A stretch of DNA of 64,000 nucleotides from Cylicocyclus nassatus. Lineage: Eukaryota; Nematoda; Chromadorea; Rhabditida; Strongylidae. Below, one piece after another: positions 1 to 13,607 of the stretch. Every line of letters starts with the position of its first letter. Within the stretch, counting starts at the first letter, position 1. The position numbers and the translations under genes are program-made. The notes beneath the pieces are model-generated. The model was not told the origin of the DNA. It was given only the letters and a program-made list of their open reading frames with translations, and did not search any database. The stretch covers positions 45,257,585-45,321,584 of the forward strand of contig CATQJL010000316.1 of the NCBI GenBank assembly GCA_958299035.1, in the 5' to 3' direction.

Positions 1-569
1 TTTTTTTTTCTGAAAATTGCCCGCTACCACTAAGTGATAAAATGGCTCGCTTGCAAAGCACAAATGACGATATGGCACGAAATTTGGTGTGTGTACGCGA
101 ATATGGACTAAGAAATAAAGTATGAAAAAGTATGAAAAACTTGTGTGAATAAAGAGCGTGATTAACTTCTTTTCAGATAAAGTGAGCAATTGCACTCATG
201 CGTACCTGAAGAGTAGCCAAAACTTTCATTTCACATAAGTTTCCAAAATAATTACTGAATATTTTTACATCTAAGGTATATAGTGATATTTTGGTCCAAA
301 ACTCCCCCTTTTTGTTGAAATTCGGAGTGGCAAAGATGCCGGTTTTTGAGGAAGAGAGCGCGCTCTAATCGCAACCTACACAGCTGGGGAAGTCAAATGG
401 GAAATCGAAAAATCGATAGTGGCAAAGGCGAATTTTTCCTATCAGTGTCCGTTTGCCACCCTCGTGCTGGACCCTGTACGACGTCCATGCCGATCCTGTG
501 GCGGGGGCGAAATGAGCACACGAGTACACTCTGGACGCAGCCTAACAAAAAGCTAGTCATACCATTTAG

Positions 570-826
570 GCAAACATGGGTATGTCCTCCTGGCACTTCG
601 GCGTATTATTATACGTCTTTCAGTTCTCAAGCCACATTTTATCCCGGTCAGTTCTGAAACTTATAGTTTTAGGTATTGCAAGCATGTCAAATTGTATGTA
701 TTTTCAGCTGATTATGCCCTTTGCTCCCTTATGAGAGGAGGTTATTGGACCTTTCCCGATGGATATACGATAGTCGCTGCGCTGTCATGTCAAGACAGAG
801 GGTCGCAAATACCCGCCTCTAATTAA
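570..826 (+). CDS. 3' exons of a secreted Cys-rich family protein, copy 1 (5' end not found)
   Basis: Two exons are visible. Exon 570-646 follows the acceptor CCATTTAG and reads (x)QTWVCPPGTSAYYYTS...; it ends CCCG|gtcagt. Exon 708-826 follows TTTTCAG and ends with TAA at 824-826, giving ...GYWTFPDGYTIVAALSCQ.... Both exons match, in length and phase, the last two exons of the copies at 12267-12504 and 41674-41925: the first is 77 bp in all three. The Cys-rich exon that precedes them in the other copies was not found upstream, so it is decayed or lies before the window. By layout (Pro-rich part plus a small Cys domain ending in T.IAAL.C) this resembles nematode-only extracellular C6/DUF281-like domains, but that is from memory and weak. 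No function can be given. The tail is slightly longer than in the other copies (…GSQIPASN). Confidence 0.6.
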
Positions 827-2774
<1,948 letters not shown>

Positions 2775-2984
2775 TTAGGCGGGTCCGAAAGTTCGTGCCG
2801 TTTTCCAGACTTTTGCCGATTACCACAAACTGCATACCACTGGTGTGAGCTTGGAGCGCTAATTCCAAACCTGCTTTTCTTGCTTGCAAAGCTCCTTCAG
2901 AAAGGAATTTATACACGTTTTTGAAGCGAAAAAATGAATAATGCTTGGGATGTAATCAATAGCTATGACCTCTCTCCATCTCAA

Positions 2985-3148
2985 GGCTCCCGCTAGAGTG
3001 CCGAAGTTATGCCAGCGCTACGCCAGCATTTCGATCGATACACGTGTATTTCGTTGGGGCGGGGCTAGCTGACGTCCCTAACGAAATACACGTGTGTCGA
3101 TCGAAATGCGGGCGTAGCGCTGGCATCTTCGGCACTCTGGCGGGAGCC
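2985..3148. repeat. Inverted repeat, about 160 bp
   Basis: The left arm (cccgctagagtgccgaag...) pairs with the right arm (...cttcggcactctggcgggag) over about 70 bp each, including the GCCAGCGCTACG block and a TTTCGATCGA block. The centre is the GC-rich spacer near 3060-3075. Confidence 0.85.
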
Positions 3149-3386
3149 AAATGAAGGAACGGCAGATTTCGAAATACTTCATTATGTACTCTCTTGCCTA
3201 CAATATCACTACTTCTTATTTCTCCAAATGACCTGAAAGGCACCGTCCACCAAAATCCCGAATTCAATGTTTTTGTCGCCTTCAGGCCTTCTGGAAGCCC
3301 TGATTCCGAATATGGAATCGAACATCCGCGAAATCCCCAAAAGTCCCTGTTTCGAGAACCCTCTGCAGCAAGCGCAGGCGAGATAA

Positions 3387-5010
3387 GGGTGCCTTCATAC
3401 CGCGCCAACAGCCGCCGCTAGCCGCTTTGGCTGGGTTCATACTGATTCCCATGTTCTGGAACTGTTCCCGCACAGTTCTCGCACTGTGCTGGAACTGTGC
3501 GGGAACAGTTCCAGAACTGTGTTGCATGCGCTGCAGCCGCCCCGCACCGTTTTGAACGGAGGAAGTTGGAGGATTTTGACCGTTCTCAACGGTTTTTCTT
3601 TCAGATTTCTCTCATTTTGGCCTTATTCCTCCACCCCGCTTTCCTTGATCAGCAGAACTTCGAACTCGAAGCGGGGTAGAAGAATGAGCGCATTTCTGCT
3701 CTGCGTATGCGACAAAAATTTTGTTCTTGTGCTCGTCCATTTTTCTTCGTGATTTTTGCTCAAAACTACTTCATTTGCTCCAGAAAGCGGCTGCTAGTTT
3801 CCATAGCCATCTGCCACGAATTAGGGAGTAGGAGCAATTTTGAAATTGCATGCATTGGGACTTGTCTTTTGCTTTTGATGACTCTGGGCGTTCTCAGCCC
3901 CTTTCGTTTTTCCATATCGTTGCTTCTTCGTTCTCTTCTACCCCGCTTCTCCTAGTGATGAGAAAAGCTGTGAATTTGAAGCGGGGCTGAGATTGAAAGC
4001 TGTTCTGCTCCATGTATCCGGATAGATGGGCTGTCGTGCGCTTGTCCATTCTCTCTTCGCTTTTGTTCAGACCTACTTCATGTGTTCTAGCAGGTCGCTG
4101 CGTAGTCTTGCATCTGTATTGAAATTAACATAGACAAGTCTCTACAACATTTAAAGTAGGCCTGAACAAAAATGGCAGAGAAGATGGACGAGCGCACAAA
4201 TGTCCATCTTCCCGGATACATGAAGCAGAACAGCGTCCAGTCCTCAACCCCGCTTCAAGTTCGCAGCTTTTCTCTTCACTAGGAGAAGCGGGTAGAAGAA
4301 AGAACGAAGAAGCAACGATATGCAAAAAGGAAAGGGGCTGAAAAAGCCTAAGACGAAACTCATCGGAAAACAAAACAAAACGCCGATTGCATTTTCAGAA
4401 TTAATTACATGCACTAACCAGGCAGATGGCTGTGGAAACTACGCAGCGGCTTCCTGGAACAAATGAAGTAGTTTTGAGCAAAAATTACGAAGAGGGAATG
4501 GACGAGCACAAGAACAGACGTTTTGTCGCATACGCAGGGCAGAAATGCGCTAATTCTTCAACCCCGCTTCGAGTTCGAAGCTCTACTGATCAAAAAGGAA
4601 AGCGGGGTGGAGGAATAAGGCCAAAATGAGAGAAATCTGAAAGAAAAACCGTTGAGAACGGTCAAAATCCTCCAACTCCCGCCGTTCAAAACGGTGCGGT
4701 GCGGCTGCAGCGCATGCAGCACAGTTGTGGGACTGTTCCCGCTTCCAGCACAGTGCGAGAACTGTGCGGGAACAGTTCCAGAACATGGGAGTCAGTATGA
4801 ACCCAGCCTTTTGTGCACTATCCCAGTATCCGCATCCCAAAATTGAAACCATGAATCTTGCTCAAACTTGGTTTGATGGGGTTGTTCAATATGCTGATTA
4901 CGAATAACTTAATCTTTTTACGATTTGGAAAGGCCTTGGAATACTGGGATAGTGTGCTAAAGCCGCTATGGGCGGCTAACGGCGGCTGCCGGAGCGGTAT
5001 GAAGGCACCC
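3387..5010. mobile_element. Long foldback element with 3-bp TAA target duplication
   Basis: The sequence from 3387 (GGGTGCCTTCATACCGC) is repeated in reverse at the right end, which stops at 5010. TAA flanks both sides (3384-3386 and 5011-5013). The two arms fold onto each other almost throughout, with the centre near 4140, and share landmarks such as GGAACTGTTCCCGCACAGTT, the TTTTGAACGG block and CCCCGCTT blocks. The 3-bp TWA duplication is typical of PIF/Harbinger-type elements. No transposase is present, so this is a non-autonomous element. One arm carries an extra insertion (4816-4954). Confidence 0.8.
4816..4954. mobile_element. 139-bp insertion inside the right arm of the foldback element
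   Basis: It begins CACTATCCCAGTAT and ends with the reverse, ATACTGGGATAGTG. The left arm of the host foldback lacks it: CCCAGCC runs directly into AAAGCGGC there, whereas the right arm is interrupted at that point. The target duplication is not clear (a TG or GTG at most). Confidence 0.75.
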
Positions 5011-5025
5011 TAAAGCATGCAAGTG

Positions 5026-5051
5026 GGCGGGGCGACCATGGTCGCCCCGCC
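5026..5051. repeat. Perfect 26-bp palindrome
   Basis: GGCGGGGCGACCATG is followed by its reverse, centred between 5038 and 5039. It lies just outside the TAA of the preceding foldback element. Confidence 0.9.
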
Positions 5052-5094
5052 TACTTTGCTACTTCCGGAGCGAATTTCTCGCTCCAGAAGCAGT

Positions 5095-5430
5095 CTTTTG
5101 CGGCGAAGCTTGGGGGTTTGCCTAGTGTGTGGGCCCACTATAGTATGCCATCATAATCTCGCCAACCTCCATTTTGGGTGGACGATGCCTTCAAGAAAGG
5201 CTGGTACGATCGATTTTATCCCGTGCAGTAGTTCATTTTTTGCACCAAAAAATGGTCATAGCTTCTTACCCAAGTTCGCTCTGCAGAGGAGAGCAGATTT
5301 GGAGTCAGCGCTTCAAGCCGTCACCAATGGTATGCAGTTTGTGGCGATCGGCCACTTCTGCTTCGTGCCCCTCCCTAGTAAGCCCTTCAATGGTGGCTCA
5401 ATGATCGTCGGAATCCACACCTCATAGTTT
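5095..5430. repeat. Fragments of foldback-element arms
   Basis: 5118-5195 matches one arm of the small palindrome at 30766-30879 (shared block GGTGGACGATGCCTT versus GGTGGACGGTGCCTT). 5255-5330 carries the core motif also found in other foldback elements (gcagatttggagtcagc). A small hairpin lies at about 5062-5090 (CTTCCGGAGCGA...TCGCTCCAGAAG). Open frames here are not convincing genes. Confidence 0.6.
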
Positions 5431-5636
5431 TTTCCTACCATAATCTTAGCAATTTTTCTTGACATCTATAGTTAGATTTGAGTTTTTTGGAATAATTCAA
5501 TGCTACCAAATTCCACTTTTGAAAACCTCCCATAAAACAATAAACAGCTAGCATCTGAGGTGTCATATGATGCAGCTTTTATTTTTTTCTAATCAGTGTT
5601 TCTTCTTTTCGATTTGTTGAGTCTGAGGGAAGAAAA

Positions 5637-6058
5637 TCATCGTACAGTCTTTGTATATGTTTACTTGAGCCGATCACCAAGATTATAGCACGCTTTATTC
5701 AATCAGGCTAACGTTTCGGTGCCTTCACCTTCGTCGGAGCCTCGGCTGTCTTCGAATCGGGGTCGAGGCACCACTAAACACAGCGTCTGCACAGTCAGTA
5801 GACTATTGTAGCCACCACTAAACACAGCGTCTGCACAGTCAGTAGACTACTGACTGTGCAGACGCTGTGTTTAGTGGTGGCTCGACCCCGATTCGAAGAC
5901 AGCCGAGGCTCCGACGAAGGTGAAGGCACCGAAACGTTAGCCTGATTGAATAAAGCGTGCTATAATCTTGGTGATCGACTCAAGTAAACATATACAAATA
6001 TCTACATCATGCCAAGATTTATCAATAATCGAGCTTGGAGTCTCATCGTACAGTCTTT
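5637..6058. mobile_element. Palindromic insertion flanked by 16-bp direct repeats
   Basis: TCATCGTACAGTCTTT occurs at 5637-5652 and again at 6043-6058. Between them is a long hairpin (arms about 5655-5840 and 5850-5995) with landmarks ATTATAGCACGC and GGTGCCTTCACCTTCGTC. Near the turn a 35-bp subunit (accactaaacacagcg...) occurs twice in direct orientation and once inverted. A 16-bp direct repeat is long for a cut-and-paste insertion and would fit insertion by a retrotransposon-type route. Confidence 0.7.
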
Positions 6059-6929
6059 TCAACCCGGAGTAGGCGAAACATTCCAAATGGAACCATCCGC
6101 ATCGCCACGGACTCAACGAGATAGATTAAAATGAAGTGACCAGACTGCAAAAAGGCGCGAATCGTTGCGAAGCGGACTCTCGCCATTCCAATTTTCGCCT
6201 AAACTGAGTTGAAACTTACTATAATTCTCATTTTTGAACGCTTTCAGGCCGAGCGGAAAGATTCAAAATCAATATTCCGAAGGTAAACAATCAAATTCCT
6301 GCCGGGATTAACCATGGTCTTTTTTTAAAAATTTTCATATTCCTATAATTTATAAGTGTTTCCGTTCTTGTAACGACATCGCAAAAGTGAAAACTTTCGA
6401 AAAATCATTCTGAAAAATGCTGAAAGTTATTTTGAGGCGACGAGTCCACTGTATTGCACCTTGTTTACGTAGTTCACCTGTTAGCGAAGCTTTTTCAAAA
6501 GTTCAATGAAAAATTGAAAATTAGTTGAAATTAGGGTAGGTGAAAAACATGAGTTGGAGATTGCGACAATTATTCGAATGATCGTCAAAGTACTCGAAAC
6601 AAAAATATCACTGCTAAGAAGAATAAAAAGGTTTTGCATCGGGCGCTGTTAAGAGCATTTGTCCATAATTGTACTGACTAGTTTAAGGGTAAGAAACGGC
6701 ACAATTTTTGGACCGACCTATACATATACAAGTTTACTTTGGGCGAAGAAATTACTTGTCTGCCACGTATATGTAACGACATGATACACTCAATGCAGGA
6801 ATAAAGGATGAATAGGTTATTAGAAGCTCATGCGAAAAAAGGTATGGAGACATGGGCAACTTCTGTTGCACCAGGTACAACAGGTGCCCAGCGCAAATGA
6901 AAGTTGCATCTTTTCAGAGTGCATGATAT

Positions 6930-7330
6930 AACCAGGGTCAAGCAAAGATGTGGCACAGGATCGCTAAATCGCTAGACTCCTTCCCCCTAATTGCTTTCAT
7001 GATAAGGCCCCCCCTGAACTACTGCTTATCTAAGATAGACATAACTTGAAGTCTCTACCAAGCGTAGGGACTATTACATTTATAATTAGCATATCAAATA
7101 AACCATGTGGACGAAGTTTGGGCGAATTCTGAAATTTTCAGACACTGGGCCACCTGAGTGAGGTGTTGCCACCCCGTACAAAGTAACACTCCTTCTCTGC
7201 CCAACCCAGAAATCCCGCTCTAAAAGACCTCCAGATTGTGGAATTAGAAACCAACCAAAATCTCGTTTTTTCCATTTTTCGCTTTTAATGGCTTTTCACC
7301 ACTTGTTACTCAGAGCAAAGGAGACAATCG
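6930..7330. repeat. Diverged dispersed repeat, related to 37190-37690
   Basis: The motifs caGGGTCAAGC, GTGGCAC and CCAAAATCTCGTTTTTTCCATTTTTCGCTTTTA are echoed in the same order near 37190-37670. The function is unknown. No coding is seen between 6060 and 8350. Confidence 0.5.
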
Positions 7331-7439
7331 AGTTCAGTCTGCTCATATGAAATCTACAAGGTTTGAAGTATCGAACCATATAAATATCACTCGCTAAAAA
7401 ATTAACTCTTCATTTTATCCAATATCTCTATGTGAGTTA

Positions 7440-7640
7440 GTGGCGGTCCGAGAAATTTTTTTCGGGGGGGGGGGGGCGACAAAAATTTTTTTCTAAAGAA
7501 GGTGCGTGGCATTAGCCACGCACTCCGAAAAAATTTTTGGGGTGCTTCTCAAAATTTTTGGGGTCCCCGACCCCTAAAATCTGGAGAAAGGGGGCGTGGC
7601 GTCAGCCACGCCCCCGAAAAAAATTTTTTATAAGGCTAGA
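7440..7640. repeat. G-run and short GC-rich hairpins
   Basis: A run of G near 7465-7477 is followed by two perfect hairpins: GTGCGTGGC...GCCACGCAC (7502-7523) and GGGGGCGTGGC...GCCACGCCCCC (7590-7615). Each has a TTTTT-rich flank. This is probably a degraded repeat; the stretch to 8349 holds nothing else that I can identify. Confidence 0.7.
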
Positions 7641-8349
7641 ATGAATTTTTAAAAAATTTTAAAAATTATTTTAATTATTTTAAAGTGCAAACAAGTCGTT
7701 TGCACATTTTTACAACCCATATAGGTAAGTTTCAAAAATTTCGCGACCCATTCTCGGCAGCATTTTTGCATTGAATGGCTCAATGTTGAAGATTGTGCTT
7801 TTTTATTCATCAACTTCCTCCTAACTCCGCTGTTCTATTCGTTGCTTTTCACAGCATCTTGACTAGATCCGTCACGCTAAACATTCGAGGGTATGATACA
7901 CTTTGGAGTCAAGTTTTTCTTAGGAAATGGTGCATATCCAATTTTGAGGTATCATTATATCCAGGCTGATGAGAGATAGTAATATGATTTTTTTCAAACA
8001 AATTTAGTTATCAATGGACTTTAATATTGAGTGACTGGACCTCACGTCTTCCTTGTTGTATACCTTGAACCCTCCCATTACTAATCTGTCAAAGCTTCCA
8101 CCGCTTGAAGAGTTTCAAAATTCATTTGCAACAAAACTGACATTTCTTAGTGCAGCCTGTACAAGCTATAAAGGCTCCACTACCTCTGAAAATGTTGTGA
8201 GAATTTTACAAGCAGGTTAAAGTCCTAAAGGGCTACTCTCGTTTGTTGTTGTGAAAAAGCGATTTTTACCTGTATTCTTGCAGGCGCTATATATAAAATT
8301 TCCTCACATCAGAGATCACCTGGATGTGTAAGCCTGATAAGTTTGATAA

Positions 8350-9050
8350 AGGCAGTGTTCAGCCAAGAAATCGATTTTGAAGTTTTGTGCTTACCTTAGC
8401 CTATTCGGTATGGCTGAAGCCGGATATTCGTACTGGAAAGAGCGAAAACGGGGCAAAACGGCTAGATGAGGAAAATCAGCAGGCGGCTCCGATTTCAAGT
8501 CACTTGCTGCACTTGGCCGATGGGGCTTTGAGGCGGCTTGCGAATGCGAAAGGATCGCTCCCGAATTTGGGACGCGACTTCAAAGGGTGAAAGACCCCAC
8601 CCATATGCTGATTCTCCTACTGCATACTCATACCGAAGGCATACCTCCGAAGGGCAAATGCCGGGGGTCTGCCACTCGTGCTCCGGAGCCCTCCCTTTTA
8701 ACCCATTTTGGTGCTCCGGAGGCTTCTCCAAATCTGGCGCACCCCCGGAGCAGAGATTTGCGAGCCCCGGGGAGGGGTCCCATTTGCCTTCTTGTGACGT
8801 CATAAGGAGGAGGAGCCCCCGGAGCACCAAAATGGATTAAAAGGGAGGGCTCCGGAGCACGAGTGGCATACCCCCGCTGGGCAGAGCCCGGGACCCTCTG
8901 ACTTTCGCTGCAGAGGTATGCCGTCGAATGTTTGAGTAAGAGCTCCTTTTCGCCGTTTTCGCACTCTCCATGTATTTTCGAGTTCAGCATAGCGAATAGG
9001 TTCAGATAAGCACGAATTCTCGAAATCGACATTTTGCGCAAGCACTGCAC
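8350..9050. mobile_element. Foldback element
   Basis: The left end (GGCAGTGTTC...AAATCGATTTTGAAGTTTTGTGCTTACC) is repeated in reverse at the right end (...CGAATTCTCGAAATCGACATTTTGCGCAAGCACTGCACC). The inner arms (8660-8720 and 8815-8870) also pair through GCTCCGGAGCCCTCCCTTTTAA. The outer arms are related to units at 19530-19640 and 20080-20170, so this belongs to the same family as the large palindrome at 18652-21370. The open frames inside are repeat by-products. Confidence 0.8.
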
Positions 9051-9757
9051 CCAGAGGTTTTAGGGTTTTTGATCAGACTGTTCCAAGTTTGTAGCAGACT
9101 TGTATATGAAATCATTGTTGTCTAAATCGCAAATCCATTATTTAAACAAATAAAACAGCGTTGGTGTTATATGTAGGTCTCCAAATTAAACTTGACCCGT
9201 ACCAAATTTTGTCCACATATATGCAATTTGGGGCTGAGCCGACGTCATCGGCTTTTTCGTTATCGGTCGATATTGATTTTATCGATTTTTGCAGCTTTGA
9301 GCTACGGGATTCGGCACAGGGAGGTAAGTGAGCATGCTGACCACGAAAATATAGTGTGGGCAAGAAATTGCATATAGAAGTGGGACGGGACAGACAAAAT
9401 GCTGCATAGATTTGGAATGGCGACCTTTTTTTATATGTATTGTCAGGGCTGGGCAATGCTGGATGCTAGCTGGTCCTAACCAGAAATGAATCTTTCTAAT
9501 AGTAAATTTCGTATGCTTCAGAATATCGAAGATTATCTGTCATTGTACTTTTACTGGGCAACCCAGACTGAGAAAATTTGTCCGCTTTTTATGAGTCATG
9601 ATATGGAGACAATCATAGCGATGCAGTCTGAACGAATATTCGAAACTTCTCAAACACTAAGGAATTGGTTTACAACTCCCAATCGTTTTCCGCAAAAAAA
9701 GTAATCTCACCGATGTTGCGCGTAGTCCATTTAGTCAATACGCTCTTTCCGTATCTA
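9051..9757. other. No gene seen
   Basis: AT-rich sequence; the open frame around 9486-9704 has no recognisable features. Confidence 0.4.
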
Positions 9758-9965
9758 TACGCATGACCTCAATTAGGTGTGGGAGTCTGTAATCTGCGAG
9801 CATTAATAGTATCAACAAGACTTAAGAATGAGCCTGCAATTGTGCATCGTCTTCGCTACCCTTCAATTGAAGTATCCAAGCGCTTATTCCTGCATTGCTA
9901 CTGTCGCCTAGAGGAACGAGGTCAATTTTTGCAGATTCTATGACCGCTCAATAGTACTGAGCTTT
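9758..9965 (+). repeat. Segment duplicated at 39293-39500 (5' flank of the secreted-protein gene)
   Basis: CGCATGACCTCAATT..., ATTCCTGCATTGCT and GAGGAACGAGGT occur in the same order and spacing at 39293-39500. Both lie about 0.8-1.2 kb upstream of a copy of the secreted-protein gene, so gene and 5' flank were duplicated together. It may contain the promoter or a 5' exon, but I could not find a signal-peptide exon. Confidence 0.7.
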
Positions 9966-10555
9966 CGTCGAAATGAAACTCATCGATACCTGACTGTAGC
10001 TCAAAAATACTGAAATGAAAGCTAGCAGAGCGTCTGTGACCGATTCTAGAAAGATCACGTTGAAAATGGTTGTTAGTATGTAATTCAGAGTCCTGCTTGC
10101 TAGCTGTAGTTCAGCCCTTCTATGCTTGCAAGCTCAAAAGAACTCGCTCGTTTCTTTCACAGTTTTGCTCGAACTAGGCTAGACATGTACAAAGTTAAGT
10201 CAAACTATGTTTCATTCGTGGAATGTTCTTGTGTTGCTAAGAACATGCTATTACTTCGGCGAAATCATTTTGTCCTAAATCCTCTGTTCACATTTTACTC
10301 TGCAACATATTCTATTATACAATTTTTCTAACATAATACGCAATACAAGAAATTCATTTTTTGTACTTAGAGCCACATTCATCGAAACCTATAGCTTTAT
10401 GCAGGTGTATGAAATAAAACATAGAACTTTTCTTTTCTGAAAGGTGCATTTTTGGTTCTTAAAAAGGAAAAAAGACTTTGTTTTGGATTCTTTTCAAAAT
10501 TCAGCTAATTAAGGCATTTGCAATATTCATGTTACATTGCTCTATATTATTCCAG

Positions 10556-12504
10556 TGACGGCAGTTGCTAGGCCAGGCACTGTACCGAGGACCATGTTCA
10601 GGACACCCGCAGTACCTGCAGCTGCAAAACGAGTCGCATCCGCAGGGCCCATGGTGAATGCAGTATTCGAACCACCCGCCGTCTCTTCCACAACAGATGA
10701 ACCCGTCGTATCTGCAGTACCTGTGAGACCCGCAGCTCCCGGCGAACCTGCACTGACCGTGGTGCTTGCGGTGCTCGTTGTAACTGAAGGGCCGGCCGCA
10801 CCTGAACTGCCCGCAATACCTGCGGTACTTGGAGAATCCGCACTGCCTTCTGCATCCGCACTTCCGGCTGTGCCTGCGGTTATCATAGGACCCGCAACGC
10901 CCTCCGCTCCGGGACCTAACATATCTGTGATCCCCATAGTACCCGCAACTCCCATCGGACCTCCGCTGCCCGTCGTAATCGCTGCACCTGGAGAAACCGG
11001 AATTTCCGTCCTACCTGCACTGCCTAGTGTGCCTGCAATACCTGTAGGACCCACAGTGCCTTCCGCCCCCGGACTACCTATCGTACCTGCAATACCTGTA
11101 GTAGCTGCGAATCCCGGCCAATCTGCAGTACCGATCGTACTTGGTGGACCTGCACTAGCTGAGAGTAAATTTGCTTTCAACTTTGGTTTTGCTATAAATG
11201 TATCAGGTTGGCACATGTGTGATAATGCAACCCTATATAACTTTTGTCTTCTTGAACGTAGCGCAATCTTTTTCTGGCAATATAACGATTAAGACGTGAA
11301 CTACAAATGCAGATAATTTTGCTGAATGTCGTCCTATACAGGGATTACGGTAGGTTTACGGTGTAATGGGAAGAATTTTACGGTGCGTCAGATCTCGCTG
11401 AAACTTGGCCTATGGGGGTTATTCGACATGCTGATCACAAAAATGAGACCTGTTTCGCATGAAAAAGCCTCTTTCGTAAGGTCAAGAAATGGATTTCATC
11501 TCAGCGAAAAGTGAATATGATATTCGTGTTCATCGTATTGGGCTACTATATTGTGCAAAGTTTTTGCGAGTTCTGAGGTTCCGCAGCTTGTTAATGAGAG
11601 ATTGTCTTCAATTTGACGCATTTATCTTAATTTGTCTTCAAATTCTATTTCTTTTTTCTACTGATTCTAATATGTCAGTTTAGCTACATGCTGCCTATAA
11701 TTCCTTTTTAATACGTTTCATTCAAATCTTGTAAGGCTTCGTTTGCCCAAGAACCGTGAAACCTCAGTTTTCAATTTTTGAAAAATGCTTGAATTTTCTC
11801 TACTACGCTATCAAAAATTAGACAGTTTGCGCAGAGTTGCAGCTTAGTTAACATTCTACACGATGCCAGAGATTGGGAGTGCTCTACTAAGAAAAAAGTC
11901 ATGCCAAAAGTTGCAAAACTTATGTGCCAACCTAATAGTTTTGAACTTGTTTGGCAGACGAAAAATTAGGGATTTATTCGAAAATCCAGTGCTTTATCAC
12001 AAGTTCGGCGAATAATTTAGACTGCGTTGCCGCTTGTCCTTCCATCTATAGCAATGACTGTAATGGCTACGGTGCAATATGCGCGAGTGCCACAGAAGCC
12101 TTAGCTGCAGTGATCAGCACAGGAGCTGAATGCCAGTATGTCTGAGTTCTTTCGTCTAGTAAGAGATATAACGAGAAAACTAAGCTCTACACACATATTT
12201 GTATCAGTTACAAGAGTGATTTCACCCACACCACCCTGTACAACGTTTTTAACTGCACTATTACAGGCAAACATGGGTTTGCCCCTCAGGCACCTCAGCG
12301 TATTATTATACATCTCTCATGTCCGAACCTTTAGCATTCCCAGGTAGCTTTTCAGGTTTATAAGTATGCACACTCAAAGCACTTGATATCTTTGCATTTT
12401 TAGCTAATTATGCTAGCTGTCTCCCGTCAGGTGGCGGTACTTGGACTATTCCCAATAGTTACACAACCATCGCAGCACTCGCATGTCAAGGAAGAGGAAT
12501 TTAG
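10556..12504 (+). CDS. Putative secreted protein: Pro/Ala/Val repeat exon plus Cys-rich C-terminal exons, copy 2
   Basis: Four exons can be proposed: 10556-11199, 11990-12135, 12267-12343 and 12404-12504 (stop TAG). Acceptors are TTCCAG, TCCAG, TTACAG and TTTTAG; donors are AAT|gtatca, CCA|gtatgt and CCAG|gtagct, and the phases agree. The first exon encodes about 215 residues built on a 9-bp unit (consensus near RTACCTGCA), read as VPAIPV.., VPSAPG... The next exons give CFITSSANNLDCVAACPSIY..., a second Cys cluster TWVCPSGTSAYYYTS and the end TTIAALACQGRGI. The start codon and signal peptide exon were not found. The small Cys domain resembles nematode C6/DUF281-like extracellular domains in layout only. 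A mucin- or cuticle-like secreted role is inference. Confidence 0.6.
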
Positions 12505-12737
12505 ACCACGTCTTCTATCCATTGTAAACTTATATTATTATATGTTCATTACACTGAACGGCTTGCATGACTGACTTACAAGTAGCTAATTGTAAGTAGA
12601 ATACGTTTTATTGGCTCAAAGTTTGAATCGTTTTTTATTGCTTCAAGGTCTGTGAATGGAAAGTTTATGGGTTACTTTCGAATTCTTATAAATTTCTTAC
12701 ATGTCGCTACTCTGTGATGCTTTGTCGTGAGCAAATA

Positions 12738-13321
12738 TTAGGTTGAACAGAAAGTTCTGTCACTTTGACTTTAAAAACTCGTAACTGCTCCCTATGTAAA
12801 CATTTTTACCTACAAGAAATAACCTCAAATAAAAAAAATTCATCTTTGTTCTAATTATAACATTGGTTCTCTTTAAAAATAGGTAACTCCAGAAATAAAA
12901 ACGAATATGAGACCCACCCAAACTTCCGACTTTCGAAAAAAAAAATCTGAAACACTGCAGAGAAATCTGAGGGCATGCTTCTTACAAGTTCTGTGACCTG
13001 CTCCTTCCAATGATTCCAAATTTGGGCTGATTGAGCTTTCTATGAAATGTCATGATTTTTATGAAAATGCCAAAAACGGCGAAAATGACGTTTGTTTATT
13101 GTGCATTTCACGAAAATCATAATTTTTAAAACTCGATCAGCACACTTAGCATCATTAGAAAGAGTAAGTTATAAAACCATAGGAAACATGCTCTCAGATT
13201 TTTCTGCAGAGTTGCAGATTTTTGACGATTTATTTTCGAAAGTCGAAAGTTTGGGTGGGTCTTACATTCGAATTTTTATTTCTGGAGTCAGTTATTTTCA
13301 GAAAAGCTCAGTGTTATAATT
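12738..13321. mobile_element. Mariner-like end followed by an inverted repeat
   Basis: TTAGGTTGAACAGAAAGTTC at 12738 has the form of a mariner terminal repeat. Behind it, 12855-13321 folds on itself: TCCAGAAATAAAAACGAATATGAGACCCACCC pairs (with few mismatches) with GGGTGGGTCTTACATTCGAATTTTTATTTCTGGA. The right outer end was not found. Confidence 0.6.
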
Positions 13322-13607
13322 TAATGTATAAGAAATCGTGAGCTCATTTCAAAATCTTCCAATAGCAGGAAACCTCGTGGCGGACCCGCAGCGACAGCCG
13401 GAACATCTGAGACTGTGCGGGACGGGGGATTAGGCAGCAATCAAATCCATTTTCTTTTATTTCCTTTTCCAGCAAGTTTTTTGTTCTTTGTTTTCCCAAA
13501 TAAACTTTATTCTATGTACATACTTACTCGGTACCTGCTTTTATTTCTGCACACTGTGAATACCTCCTCTAATGAGTCGTCACCTTCTTCTCCGCCAGTC
13601 TCATCTA

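Larger units (their letters stand above)
2775..6720. mobile_element. Possible mariner-type foldback element expanded by nested insertions
   Basis: The left end TTAGGCGGGTCCGAAAGTTC (from 2775) is an inverted partner of the right end ...GGACCGACCTA near 6718; both continue into a GTGCCGTTT block. TTAGGY ends are typical of mariner-type elements. The interval holds the foldback element 3387-5010, the hairpin 5637-6058 and an inner core motif at 2855-2910, so the outer element may have been stretched to about 3.9 kb by later insertions. The right end is diverged and no clean TA duplication is seen. Confidence 0.4.

Noticed and set aside
8387..9045. Several ORFs of 70-140 codons on both strands
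   Set aside because: They mirror each other across the foldback element and have no independent evidence of coding.
10542..11216. Collagen-like protein on the minus strand
   Set aside because: The Gly-X-Y frame is a by-product of the 9-bp unit; it lacks strict Gly periodicity and flanking Cys, and the conserved downstream exons are on the plus strand.
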